From contig QNGA01000001.1 of NCBI GenBank assembly GCA_003298465.1, positions 496,001-560,000 on the forward strand: a stretch of DNA of 64,000 nucleotides. The letters run 5' to 3'. The position numbers and the translations under genes are program-made. How positions within the stretch are numbered: position 1 is the first letter of the stretch; each line of letters opens with the position of its first letter. The notes under the pieces were generated by a model. It did no database searches, was not told where the DNA came from, and worked only from the letters and a program-made list of their open reading frames with translations. Source of the stretch: a halophilic archaeon. GTDB taxonomy: Archaea > Halobacteriota > Halobacteria > Halobacteriales > Haladaptataceae. This document shows, one piece after another, positions 57,469-64,000 of the stretch.

Positions 57469-57999
57469 ATGTCGGACAAACCCGCCTCGATGTACCGGGA
57501 GATTAGCAAGCCCGCGTACACGCGACGCGAGTACATCACGGGCATCCCCGGCTCGAAGATCGCACAGCACAAGATGGGCAACACGGACAGCGAGGAGGAC
57601 GACTACCCCGTCCAGATATCGCTGGTCCTCGAGGAGGAGTGTCAGCTCCGCCACGGTTCGATGGAGGCCTCGCGCCTGTCGGCGAACCGGCACCTGCTCA
57701 AGGAACTCGGACAGGAGAACTACAAGATGATCCTGCGGAAGTTCCCCCACCACGTCATCCGGGAGAACAAGCAGGCGACCGGCGCGGGTGCGGACCGCGT
57801 CTCCGACGGGATGCGCCAGTCGTTCGGGAAGGTCGTCGGCACCGCCGCGCGCATCGGGGCGGGCGAGCGCCTGTTCACCGCGTGGTGCGAGGTCGAGGAC
57901 GCCGACGAGGTCAAGGAAGCGTTCCGCCGCGCGTACAACAAGATCTCTCCGCCGTGCCGCATCAAGGTCGAGCGCGGCGAAGAGAAGCTGGTCGCGTAA
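57469..57999 (+). CDS. 50S ribosomal protein L10e (bacterial L16 homologue)
   Basis: This 176-aa protein is the archaeal/eukaryotic L10e, which contacts the tRNA elbow in the 50S subunit. Signature parts are [60 protein letters not shown] and [16 protein letters not shown]. It is full-length and basic/acidic-balanced. It is preceded by a TATA-like box and inverted repeat and stands alone, not in a ribosomal operon. Confidence 0.95.
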   Translation: MSDKPASMYREISKPAYTRREYITGIPGSKIAQHKMGNTDSEEDDYPVQISLVLEEECQLRHGSMEASRLSANRHLLKELGQENYKMILRKFPHHVIRENKQATGAGADRVSDGMRQSFGKVVGTAARIGAGERLFTAWCEVEDADEVKEAFRRAYNKISPPCRIKVERGEEKLVA

Positions 58000-58156
58000 C
58001 TACCGTCGCCGATTCTTCGCGTCACCGTTCGCCGCCAGCCGACGGCCCGTCCGTCGAGGCGTCCGCGCGCGGATTCGACCGGCTCCGGGCGGCGTTCGGC
58101 CATCGCCGTCCCGACCACCGGTTCGTTCTTTGTCCCCCGGTGCGAAACCCCGTTCG

Positions 58157-59038
58157 ATGCTGAACCTCGCGGTCGCCTACCGAGAGGAGACGTTCGAACG
58201 CGTGCGGGACCCGCTCGCGGACCGAGGCATCAGGGCCGTCCACGTCCCGACGGAAGCCCGGACCGTCGACCTCGCCGACCCGCCGTGGGACCCCGACGAG
58301 TTCGACGTGGGGTTCGTCTACCCCTCGCGGGCCATGGAGGGCGGCGCGGTCGACGCCCTGCTCGACGTGCCGTGGGTGAACGACCGCGACGCGGTGCTCA
58401 CGTCGCGGAACAAGGCCGGCGTCGTCGCGGCGCTCGGCCGCGAGGGGGTGGCGGTACCGGAGACCGTCCTCGTCTCGAACCCGGTCGACGACGACGAACT
58501 GTGCGCCGCCTTCGAGCGGTTCGACGGCCCGGTCGTCGTGAAACCGAACTCGACGACGCGGGGCGTCGGGGTCGCGCGCGTCGACGACCTCGACTCGTTT
58601 CTCGGCATCACCGACTACCTCGACCTCGTCCACGACTACCGGGCGACCGGCGACAAGTCCTTCCTCGTCCAGGAGTATCTCCCGGGCGCGACCGACTACC
58701 GCGCGATGGTGGTCGACGGCGAGTACGCCGGCGCGGTCGAGCGCCGTCTGCCGGAGGACGCGCTGGCGGCCGGACAGTGGAAACACAACGTTCACCGCGG
58801 AGCGACGGCGCGGGGCGTCGACCTCCGGCCGGAACTGCGTGACCTCGTCGAGCGAACGGCCGAGGCGCTGGACGTGCCGTTCCTGGGCGTCGACCTGCTG
58901 GAGACCGAGGACCGGGTCGTCGTCAACGAGACGAACGCGCGGCCGACCGTCGACGCGGAGACGAAGTACGAAGAAGGGTTCTACGACGCGCTCGCCGAAC
59001 TGATTCGGCGGGTGGCCGGGAGCGCTACTCGACGCTGA
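58157..59038 (+). CDS. RimK/ATP-grasp ligase
   Basis: This 293-aa ATP-grasp enzyme has the central fold motifs of the RimK group: SRNKAGVVAALGREGVAVPE, VVKPNSTTRGVGVARVD (P-loop-like Gly-rich), SFLVQEYLPGATDYRAMVVD and the metal region VVVNETNARPTVD. These enzymes join an acid to an amine with ATP (for example Glu to a peptide or LysW). Short length and NATGE-like start region fit a small haloarchaeal RimK-like ligase. The substrate is unknown. It converges on hsp20 with a 14-base overlap. Confidence 0.85.
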   Translation: MLNLAVAYREETFERVRDPLADRGIRAVHVPTEARTVDLADPPWDPDEFDVGFVYPSRAMEGGAVDALLDVPWVNDRDAVLTSRNKAGVVAALGREGVAVPETVLVSNPVDDDELCAAFERFDGPVVVKPNSTTRGVGVARVDDLDSFLGITDYLDLVHDYRATGDKSFLVQEYLPGATDYRAMVVDGEYAGAVERRLPEDALAAGQWKHNVHRGATARGVDLRPELRDLVERTAEALDVPFLGVDLLETEDRVVVNETNARPTVDAETKYEEGFYDALAELIRRVAGSATRR

Positions 59039-59417
59039 TGTCCGCCGACTCGTCGCTCTTGTCGAAGGTGACCTCGAGGACGCCGTTGTTGTAGGTGGCG
59101 TTCGCCGAGCGTTCGTCCACGAGCGCCGGGAGTGTGATGCGCTCGTCGTACTCGCGGTGGTCGCTCGCGGCGCTGATGGTGAGGTACTCGCCGTCGCACT
59201 TCAGGTCGATGTCCTCCTTCTCGACGCCGGGGAGGTCCGCGATGACCCGCACGGTGTCGTCGTCCTCGTGCATGTCGACGTGCGTGTCCGCGCCGAACCC
59301 GGTCGGCGTGTCGGTGTCGACGTGCATGTCGACGTTCCCACCCATCATATCGTTCATCATACGTTCTATCTCGCGGAAGAGATCGTCGAACGGGTCGTCG
59401 CGGTCGTCTCTGCGCAT
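59025..59417 (-). CDS. Hsp20/alpha-crystallin small heat shock protein
   Basis: This 130-aa protein starts MRRDDRDDPFDDLFREIERM. The alpha-crystallin domain runs ~45-125: VRVIADLPGVEKEDIDLKCD (the A-x-LPGV strand), LTISAASDHREYDERITLPA and VLEVTFDKSD. The usual C-terminal IxI/V motif is ISVE. It holds unfolding proteins under stress. A longer start at 59444 is not conserved. Its end overlaps the convergent ATP-grasp gene. Confidence 0.9.
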   Translation of the reverse strand: MRRDDRDDPFDDLFREIERMMNDMMGGNVDMHVDTDTPTGFGADTHVDMHEDDDTVRVIADLPGVEKEDIDLKCDGEYLTISAASDHREYDERITLPALVDERSANATYNNGVLEVTFDKSDESADISVE

Positions 59418-59537
59418 GGTAGAAGATAGGCAACTGAAGGGCAAAAGGTTTTGGACGGGAGCGGGACGCTGCGCTTCGGCGAGGAGAAGGAACCTGTCAG
59501 CGACGTTCGGGGTCCGCTTCGTGACATCGCTGGCGGA

Positions 59538-60551
59538 CTAGATGCCCATGCCCATCGCGTCGTTCGTCGTCTCGATGCTCTCGCGGGCGTCCGCGGCGTT
59601 CGTCACGGCGCGGACGGCGTCGACGTTCTCGGGCACCACGTCGCTCTCCTGGTGGATGGCCTGGAAGAGGTAGAGGTCGTTGCCCTCGGTCGTGACCGAC
59701 TCGCCCCAGACGCAGTTCTCCCAGATGTCGCCGCGCGGGCGGCCGGCGTCCTGGGCGTACTCTTTGAGTTTGCCCGCGCCGTCGATGTCGAAGTGCTCGG
59801 GGATGACGAACAGTCGGGACTCGCCCTCCAGCAGGTCCCGAACCTCGTCGGCGTCGGGTTCGGCGTCGAGCGAGACGTTGACGCTGTGCATGTGCATCAG
59901 CGTCGCCGGCACCTTCAGCCCGAGCGTGTCGATGTCGAGGTCCGGGAAGATGGTCTGGACGTCCGGGCCGTGGTGGGAGGGCAGCGAGACGGGGTTCGGC
60001 AGGATGTCGTTGATGGGGCCGCGGCCGGTCTGGGCGGGGTCGCCGCCGCGCCGGACCAGCGTCGCGCGCACCTTCTCGACGCCGTACTCCTCGCGGAGCG
60101 GTTTGACGAGTCGCGAGAGGCCGGTGGTGTTGCAGGAGACGACGCGGACGTGGTCGGCCCCGACGGCCTCCTCGAAGTTCGAGCGGGCGTTGAAACTGGC
60201 GTCGACGAAGTCCGCCGACTCGCCGCCCTGGTACAGCGCGGGCGTGTCGTACTCGTTGTACATCTCCGAGTTCTGCTCGCCGATTCCCGAGGGGCAGGCG
60301 TCGACCACCACGTCGCTGTCCTCGACCAGTTCTTCGACCATCCCGGCGAGTTCGATGCCGGCGTCGTCGAACCGGTCCACGCGGTCCTCGACGGCGGCGT
60401 AGAGGGGGAACCCCTTCTCGACGGCCCGCTCCGCCTCGAAGTTCGGCCGCGTCTTGGCGACCCCGGCGACCTCCATGTCCGGTTGGGCGCGGACGGCGTC
60501 CGCGACTCGCTTGCCGATGGTCCCGTAGCCGTTGATGCCGACCTGTAGCAT
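59538..60551 (-). CDS. gap: Type II (archaeal) glyceraldehyde-3-phosphate dehydrogenase
   Basis: The product is 337 aa. The Rossmann loop is [20 protein letters not shown], and the catalytic Cys140 lies in [11 protein letters not shown] (CNTTG). The C-terminal half has [18 protein letters not shown]. This is the type II phosphorylating GAPDH of archaea, distinct from bacterial GapA, with a 20-base-spaced [19 protein letters not shown] segment. In haloarchaea it works mainly in gluconeogenesis. ATG 60551 matches the fold start. Confidence 0.93.
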   Translation of the reverse strand: MLQVGINGYGTIGKRVADAVRAQPDMEVAGVAKTRPNFEAERAVEKGFPLYAAVEDRVDRFDDAGIELAGMVEELVEDSDVVVDACPSGIGEQNSEMYNEYDTPALYQGGESADFVDASFNARSNFEEAVGADHVRVVSCNTTGLSRLVKPLREEYGVEKVRATLVRRGGDPAQTGRGPINDILPNPVSLPSHHGPDVQTIFPDLDIDTLGLKVPATLMHMHSVNVSLDAEPDADEVRDLLEGESRLFVIPEHFDIDGAGKLKEYAQDAGRPRGDIWENCVWGESVTTEGNDLYLFQAIHQESDVVPENVDAVRAVTNAADARESIETTNDAMGMGI

Positions 60552-60682
60552 GCAGATAGGTGTCCGGCCCTCTCGCGCATAATGGTTTCGGGGTAGATTG
60601 GGGGAAATTAACTCTTCGCCGAGTAAGTATGCAGGTCGCGGTCGGGCGCGGACACAAATTGCTCCGCGACGTACCCCCGAGG

Positions 60683-61354
60683 ATGGTCGCCAAACTACGA
60701 ACGGAGCGACTCTCCCGCACGGTCGGCGGTGACCGCCTCGTCGACTCCGTCTCGTTGACGGTCGAGGAGGGGGACGTCCTCGGAATCGTCGGCCCGTCGG
60801 GTGCCGGGAAGTCGTCCTTTCTCCGCCTGTTGAACCGGCTCGACGAACCCACCGCGGGAACGGTCTACCTCGACGGCGTCGACTACCGCGACGTCCCGCC
60901 GCGGGAACTCCGTCACCGCGTCGGATACGTTCCGCAACAGCCCGCCCTCCGCGCAGGGACCGTCGGCGAGAACGTCTCCGTCGGCCCGCGTCTGCGTGGC
61001 GAGACCATCGACGACGAGACGGTCGAGGACGTGCTCGTCCGCGTCGGCCTCGGCGGGTACGGCGAGCGCGACGTCGCGACGCTCTCCGGCGGCGAGGCAC
61101 AGCGGGTGGCAATCGCCCGCACGGTCGTCAACCGACCGGAGGTCCTCCTGCTCGACGAACCGACCTCGAGCCTCGACGCGGAGTCGGAAGCGACGGTCGA
61201 GCGGTTGCTCGACGAGCTACACGCCGAACTCGGCCTGACGTACGTGCTGGTCACCCACGACCGCGACCAGGCCAGGCGGCTCGCGACCCGCGTCGCGGTC
61301 TTCGAGGCAGGCCGCGTGACCGCCGTCGGTCCGGTGGAGGAGGTGGTCGCGTGA
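60683..61354 (+). CDS. ABC transporter ATP-binding protein (FetA/YbbL-like)
   Basis: From ATG 60683 the product is 223 aa: [20 protein letters not shown], Walker [11 protein letters not shown]-loop QQPALRAG, signature [12 protein letters not shown] and Walker [12 protein letters not shown] with D-loop. An in-frame ATG at 60629 adds 18 unconserved residues. The TATA-like aaattaactc (60605-60614) predicts an mRNA starting near 60633, just after that ATG, so the shorter form is preferred. It is coupled to the FetB-like permease (GTGA). Bacterial FetAB export iron; other ligands are possible. Confidence 0.88.
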   Translation: MVAKLRTERLSRTVGGDRLVDSVSLTVEEGDVLGIVGPSGAGKSSFLRLLNRLDEPTAGTVYLDGVDYRDVPPRELRHRVGYVPQQPALRAGTVGENVSVGPRLRGETIDDETVEDVLVRVGLGGYGERDVATLSGGEAQRVAIARTVVNRPEVLLLDEPTSSLDAESEATVERLLDELHAELGLTYVLVTHDRDQARRLATRVAVFEAGRVTAVGPVEEVVA

Positions 61355-62175
61355 CGCTGCTCGACCGGGTCGCGGAGCCGGTCGTGCTCGAAGGACTCCT
61401 CCAGGTCGCCGTCGCGTCGCTGTTGGCGCTCGTCGTCCTCGGCGTGTCGTACCGCCGAAGCCTCGACCTCGAATCCGAACTCGGCCGCGCCTTCGTCCGG
61501 GGCTTCGTCCAGGTTGTCGCGATGGGGGCGTTCATCGGCGTCCTCTTCTCCGTCCCGTTCGTCTGGAGCGGCGGGGTCATCCTGGCCATGATGGCAGTGG
61601 CGGCCTGGATATCGAAGGACCGCGGCGAGGGCGTCCCGGGCGTGCTGCGCGCGTCGCTGGTCAGCATCCTGTTCGGAGCGGGGGTCGTCATCGTCACCAT
61701 GCTCGCGGCCGGCGCGATAGAGCCCACCGTCCGTAACCTCGTCCCCGTCGGCGGGATGATAATCGCGAACGCGATGAAGACCAACTCGCTCGCGCTCGAC
61801 CGGTTCAGGGGCGAAGTCGCGTCGAACCGCCGCGAGATAGAGGCGGTGCTCGCGCTGGGCGTTCCGCCCGGGCGAGTCATCTCGGACTACGTGACGACGA
61901 GCGTCCGGGCGTCGCTCATCCCGATGGTGGACTCGCTGAAGAGCCTCGGCCTCGTCTACATCCCGGGGATGATGTCCGGGATGATTCTCGCGGGCGCCAA
62001 CCCCATCTACGCCGCCGAGTACCAGTTCGTGATAATGGCGATGCTGTTCACGGCCGGCGGGCTGACGAGCATGACGAGCACGCTCCTGGTCCGCCGGTAC
62101 GCGTTCACCGAGGCCGAGCAGTTGAAGCGGTTCGGGGAGGCCGGCGACGACGCCGACCGGGCGGTCGGCGAGTAG
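61351..62175 (+). CDS. FetB/YbbM-like ABC permease
   Basis: This 274-aa membrane permease has about seven helices. The conserved UPF0014 region is VPVGGMIIANAMKTNSLALD (with the AMN/NAM motif) and LGLVYIPGMMSGMILAGANP. The GTG start overlaps the ATPase stop by four bases (GTGA at 61351-61354), which marks an operon. In E. coli FetAB exports iron and lowers oxidative stress; this function is inferred from family here. Confidence 0.88.
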   Translation: MTLLDRVAEPVVLEGLLQVAVASLLALVVLGVSYRRSLDLESELGRAFVRGFVQVVAMGAFIGVLFSVPFVWSGGVILAMMAVAAWISKDRGEGVPGVLRASLVSILFGAGVVIVTMLAAGAIEPTVRNLVPVGGMIIANAMKTNSLALDRFRGEVASNRREIEAVLALGVPPGRVISDYVTTSVRASLIPMVDSLKSLGLVYIPGMMSGMILAGANPIYAAEYQFVIMAMLFTAGGLTSMTSTLLVRRYAFTEAEQLKRFGEAGDDADRAVGE

Positions 62176-62200
62176 CCGCCGGAGCGGGCCGGGAAGGGAA

Positions 62201-62210
62201 AACATAACCC
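62201..62210 (+). promoter_or_regulatory. TATA-like box for aminopeptidase
   Basis: The sequence aacataaccc is centred ~28 bases before ATG 62233. Confidence 0.45.
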
Positions 62211-62232
62211 CTCGCCGGACGACCCGCCGAAC

Positions 62233-63183
62233 ATGAGTCTCGAAGACGCGGCCCGAACCGCCGTCGACCAGTGCATGGGGCTGGCAGCCGACGAGGCCTG
62301 CGTCGTCGTCACCGACGACGAGCGCCGGCACATCGGCGAGGCCCTGTACGACGCGGCCCGCGAGGTCACCGACGACGCGACCGTCGCGCGCTATCCGGTC
62401 GGCGACCAGCACGGCGAGGAACCGCCGGAACCGGTCGCCGCCGCGATGAAGAGCGCCGACGTCGTCCTGGCCCCGACGACCAAGAGCCTGAGCCACACCC
62501 GCGCTCGCGGCGCCGCCACGGAGGCGGGCGTCCGCGCGGCCACCCTCCCCGGCATCACCGAGGAGGTCATGGTCACCGGGCTGGACGCCGACTACCGCGC
62601 CATCGGCGAACACTGCGTGGCCGTGCTCGAACAGGTCGAGGACGCCGACGAAATCCGGGTCACCTCCCCCCAGGGAACCGACATCACCTTCGAACCCGGC
62701 GACCGCGACTGGCTGGCCGACACCGGTCTCTGTCACGAGGAGGGCGATTTCACCAACCTCCCCGCGGGCGAGGTGTTCGTCAGTCCCGAGGACGCGAACG
62801 GCCGCTACGTCGTCGACGGGACGATGATGCCCCACGGGCTGCTCCCGCCGGGCGAGACGCTGGAGTTCGTCGTCGAGGACGGTCGGGTCACGGAGATAAG
62901 CGACGACGACGTTCGCTCCCAGGTCGAGACCGCGGCCGAGGAGGTGGGCGACGACGCCTACAACCTCGCGGAACTCGGCATCGGGACGAACACCGCCGTG
63001 ACGGAACTGGTCGGGTCGGTCCTGCTCGACGAGAAGGCCGGCGGCACGGTCCACATCGCCATCGGCGACGACGCCGGCATCGGCGGCGACACCGAGGCGC
63101 CGGTCCACCTCGACGGCATCCTCCGGGAGCCGACCGTCTACGCGGACGGGGAGGAGGTCGACCTCCCCGAGGTCGAGCGGTGA
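62233..63183 (+). CDS. M29-like aminopeptidase
   Basis: The product is 316 aa. Parts such as VVLAPTTKSLSHTRARGAAT (substrate-binding side) and NLAELGIGTNTAV, then GTVHIAIGDDAGIGG, match the M29 (aminopeptidase T) family with metal-ligand Glu, His and Asp. It is shorter than typical M29 enzymes (~370-410), and parts of the N-domain are lacking. It probably releases N-terminal amino acids. Whether all metal ligands are intact is uncertain. Confidence 0.8.
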   Translation: MSLEDAARTAVDQCMGLAADEACVVVTDDERRHIGEALYDAAREVTDDATVARYPVGDQHGEEPPEPVAAAMKSADVVLAPTTKSLSHTRARGAATEAGVRAATLPGITEEVMVTGLDADYRAIGEHCVAVLEQVEDADEIRVTSPQGTDITFEPGDRDWLADTGLCHEEGDFTNLPAGEVFVSPEDANGRYVVDGTMMPHGLLPPGETLEFVVEDGRVTEISDDDVRSQVETAAEEVGDDAYNLAELGIGTNTAVTELVGSVLLDEKAGGTVHIAIGDDAGIGGDTEAPVHLDGILREPTVYADGEEVDLPEVER

Positions 63184-63230
63184 CGTCGCGAGACGGGACG
63201 GCCGCCGAGTCGCGGCGACCCTGACTCACG

Positions 63231-63572
63231 ATGGAGCGCGACGTTCACGGCCACCGCGTTCGCGGCGTCGACGTCGGGCCGGAGACGCGCTGTGCCCACT
63301 ACGACTCCGAGCGCGACGTGGTCGCCGTCCGGTTTCGCTGCTGCGGGGAGCGCTTCCCCTGCTTCCGGTGTCACGACGCGGTCGCCGACCACGACCGGGA
63401 GCGCTGGTTGCGAGACGAGCGCAGCGTCGAGGCGGTGCTCTGCGGCGTCTGCGGGACCGAGCTGGCGATTTCGACGTACCTCGACTGCGGGTCGACGTGT
63501 CCGTCGTGCGGGACCGCGTTCAACCCCGGCTGTGCCGACCACTACGACCTGTACTTCGAGGAGCCTCGCTGA
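63231..63572 (+). CDS. CHY zinc-finger protein
   Basis: This 113-aa Cys/His-rich protein has TRCAHYDSERDVVAVRFRCC, FPCFRCHDAVADH, CGVCGTELAISTYLDCGSTC and CPSCGTAF, matching the CHY zinc finger (CxHY with many CxxC pairs) that binds three zinc ions. In eukaryotes a CHY finger is in E3 ligases; the archaeal role is unknown. It is 47 bases after the aminopeptidase, possibly in the same transcript. Confidence 0.85.
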   Translation: MERDVHGHRVRGVDVGPETRCAHYDSERDVVAVRFRCCGERFPCFRCHDAVADHDRERWLRDERSVEAVLCGVCGTELAISTYLDCGSTCPSCGTAFNPGCADHYDLYFEEPR

Positions 63573-63698
63573 GACCGGCGCTCGGTGGGCGCGAGCGTCG
63601 ACCGTCTCCGACGCCGACGCTCCCCGCCCGCGTCCCACCGGCGCAAGTTCCGCAGCGAGCGGAGCGAAGTTATCCGTCCGGGGCTCGTACGCTCGGAC

Positions 63699-63992
63699 GT
63701 GACCGAAACTGTGTCCGACCAGGAGACGGTCCGAGTCTGGCTGGTCGAACGAACCTACTCCGACGACGAACAGAACCTCATCATCCTCATCTACGCGACG
63801 CCGGACGGCGAGCAGTACTTCCGGAAGGAGCGCGCCCTGCCGAGCTTCACGGGTGCCGCCCGGCCGACGCTGGCGGCGCTGGACGTGGCCCCGGAGCAGA
63901 CGGGGACCGTCGGGAACGAGGAGACGCGCGAGCGCTACGCCGCGGAAGCATCCCGGATGGCCGACGAGCACGACCCCGACGATCCGATCTAG
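63699..63992 (+). CDS. Small haloarchaeal protein, function unknown
   Basis: This 97-aa protein starts at GTG 63699 (gaagttatcc, ~28 bases upstream at 63665-63674, supports this); GTG 63711 is an alternative. A beta-rich region VRVWLVERTYSDDEQNLIIL and TPDGEQYFRKERALPSF is followed by an acidic helical end. Uncharacterised haloarchaeal relatives exist. No motif was found. The last bases of the window follow its TAG. Confidence 0.7.
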   Translation: MTETVSDQETVRVWLVERTYSDDEQNLIILIYATPDGEQYFRKERALPSFTGAARPTLAALDVAPEQTGTVGNEETRERYAAEASRMADEHDPDDPI

Positions 63993-64000
63993 GCGACCGA

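Noticed and set aside
60629..60682. Longer start for the FetA-like ATPase at ATG 60629
   Set aside because: The added 18 residues do not resemble ABC proteins, and the TATA-like box predicts transcription starting just after this ATG.
1..64000. tRNA, rRNA, CRISPR arrays, transposases and integrases
   Set aside because: Intergenic regions were read for T-loop-like GTTCRANNC patterns, regular repeats and mobile-element proteins. None was convincing by eye.

Overview
The window looks like a chromosomal segment of a halophilic archaeon (class Halobacteria). Base composition is very GC-rich. Nearly every predicted protein is strongly acidic (Asp/Glu-rich, Lys-poor), as expected of a salt-in proteome. 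Many starts sit about 27 bases after a TATA-like box, which implies leaderless mRNAs. The gene set is diagnostic of archaea: NMD3, Taw2, L37Ae, RpoP, KEOPS Pcc1, prefoldin beta, eIF1A, Rio1, L10e, Orc1/Cdc6, pantoate kinase plus phosphopantothenate synthetase, a DUF460 protein, type II GAPDH and KorAB. One surface protein ends in a PGF-CTERM tail and several exported proteins carry Tat-type lipobox signals. I cannot name the genus. No tRNA, rRNA, CRISPR array, transposase, integrase or recognisable replication origin was seen.

Layout. 1-7.4 kb: two tandem arylsulfotransferase-like beta-propeller proteins, an MBL-fold hydrolase, an MFS transporter, an AAA ATPase and an Agl23-type membrane glycosyltransferase-like protein. 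7.5-12.8 kb: thiolase, an sdhC-sdhD pair without sdhB/sdhA, an HTH-10 regulator, an aldo/keto reductase, a lipoprotein and a DCC-family protein. 12.9-21.5 kb: UvrB, Orc1/Cdc6, a DUF1059 protein, a degenerate SDR, mannose-1-phosphate guanylyltransferase, then the translationally coupled NMD3-Taw2 pair and a small zinc protein. 21.5-27.9 kb: the most distinctive block, described below. 27.9-37 kb: a Tat lipoprotein that fuses a cupredoxin to a sugar-dehydrogenase propeller, an Fe-S DEAH helicase, small membrane proteins, DUF460 and an acyl-CoA synthetase.

37-49 kb: GNAT, eIF1A, nitroreductase, Rio1, HD hydrolase, DUF2070, an FAD oxidase, and the L37Ae-RpoP-Pcc1 / prefoldin beta-DUF3194 translation and chaperone block, which is interrupted by an opposite-strand membrane gene. 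49-56.5 kb: CoA synthesis (pantoate kinase, phosphopantothenate synthetase), an M48 protease, geranylgeranyl reductase and KorAB. 56.5-64 kb: a membrane hydrolase, L10e, an ATP-grasp ligase, Hsp20, GAPDH, a FetAB-like ABC pair, an M29-like aminopeptidase and a CHY zinc-finger protein.

The main candidate system lies at 21513-27870. A minus-strand operon encodes a 31-aa coupled ORF, a myo-inositol-1-phosphate synthase and an alkaline-phosphatase-superfamily hydrolase. It is divergent from a plus-strand operon of a TatD-like hydrolase, a TIM-barrel isomerase, a UbiA-like prenyltransferase and a second TIM-barrel protein. Four of these families (TatD, UbiA-like, TIM barrel, phosphatase) are those of the bacterial ebo cluster (EboB, C, E, F). 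Inositol-phosphate synthase takes the place of EboD, a dehydroquinate-synthase-like sugar-phosphate cyclase. I infer that the locus makes or exports a prenylated or membrane-associated cyclitol-type compound. The product is unknown.
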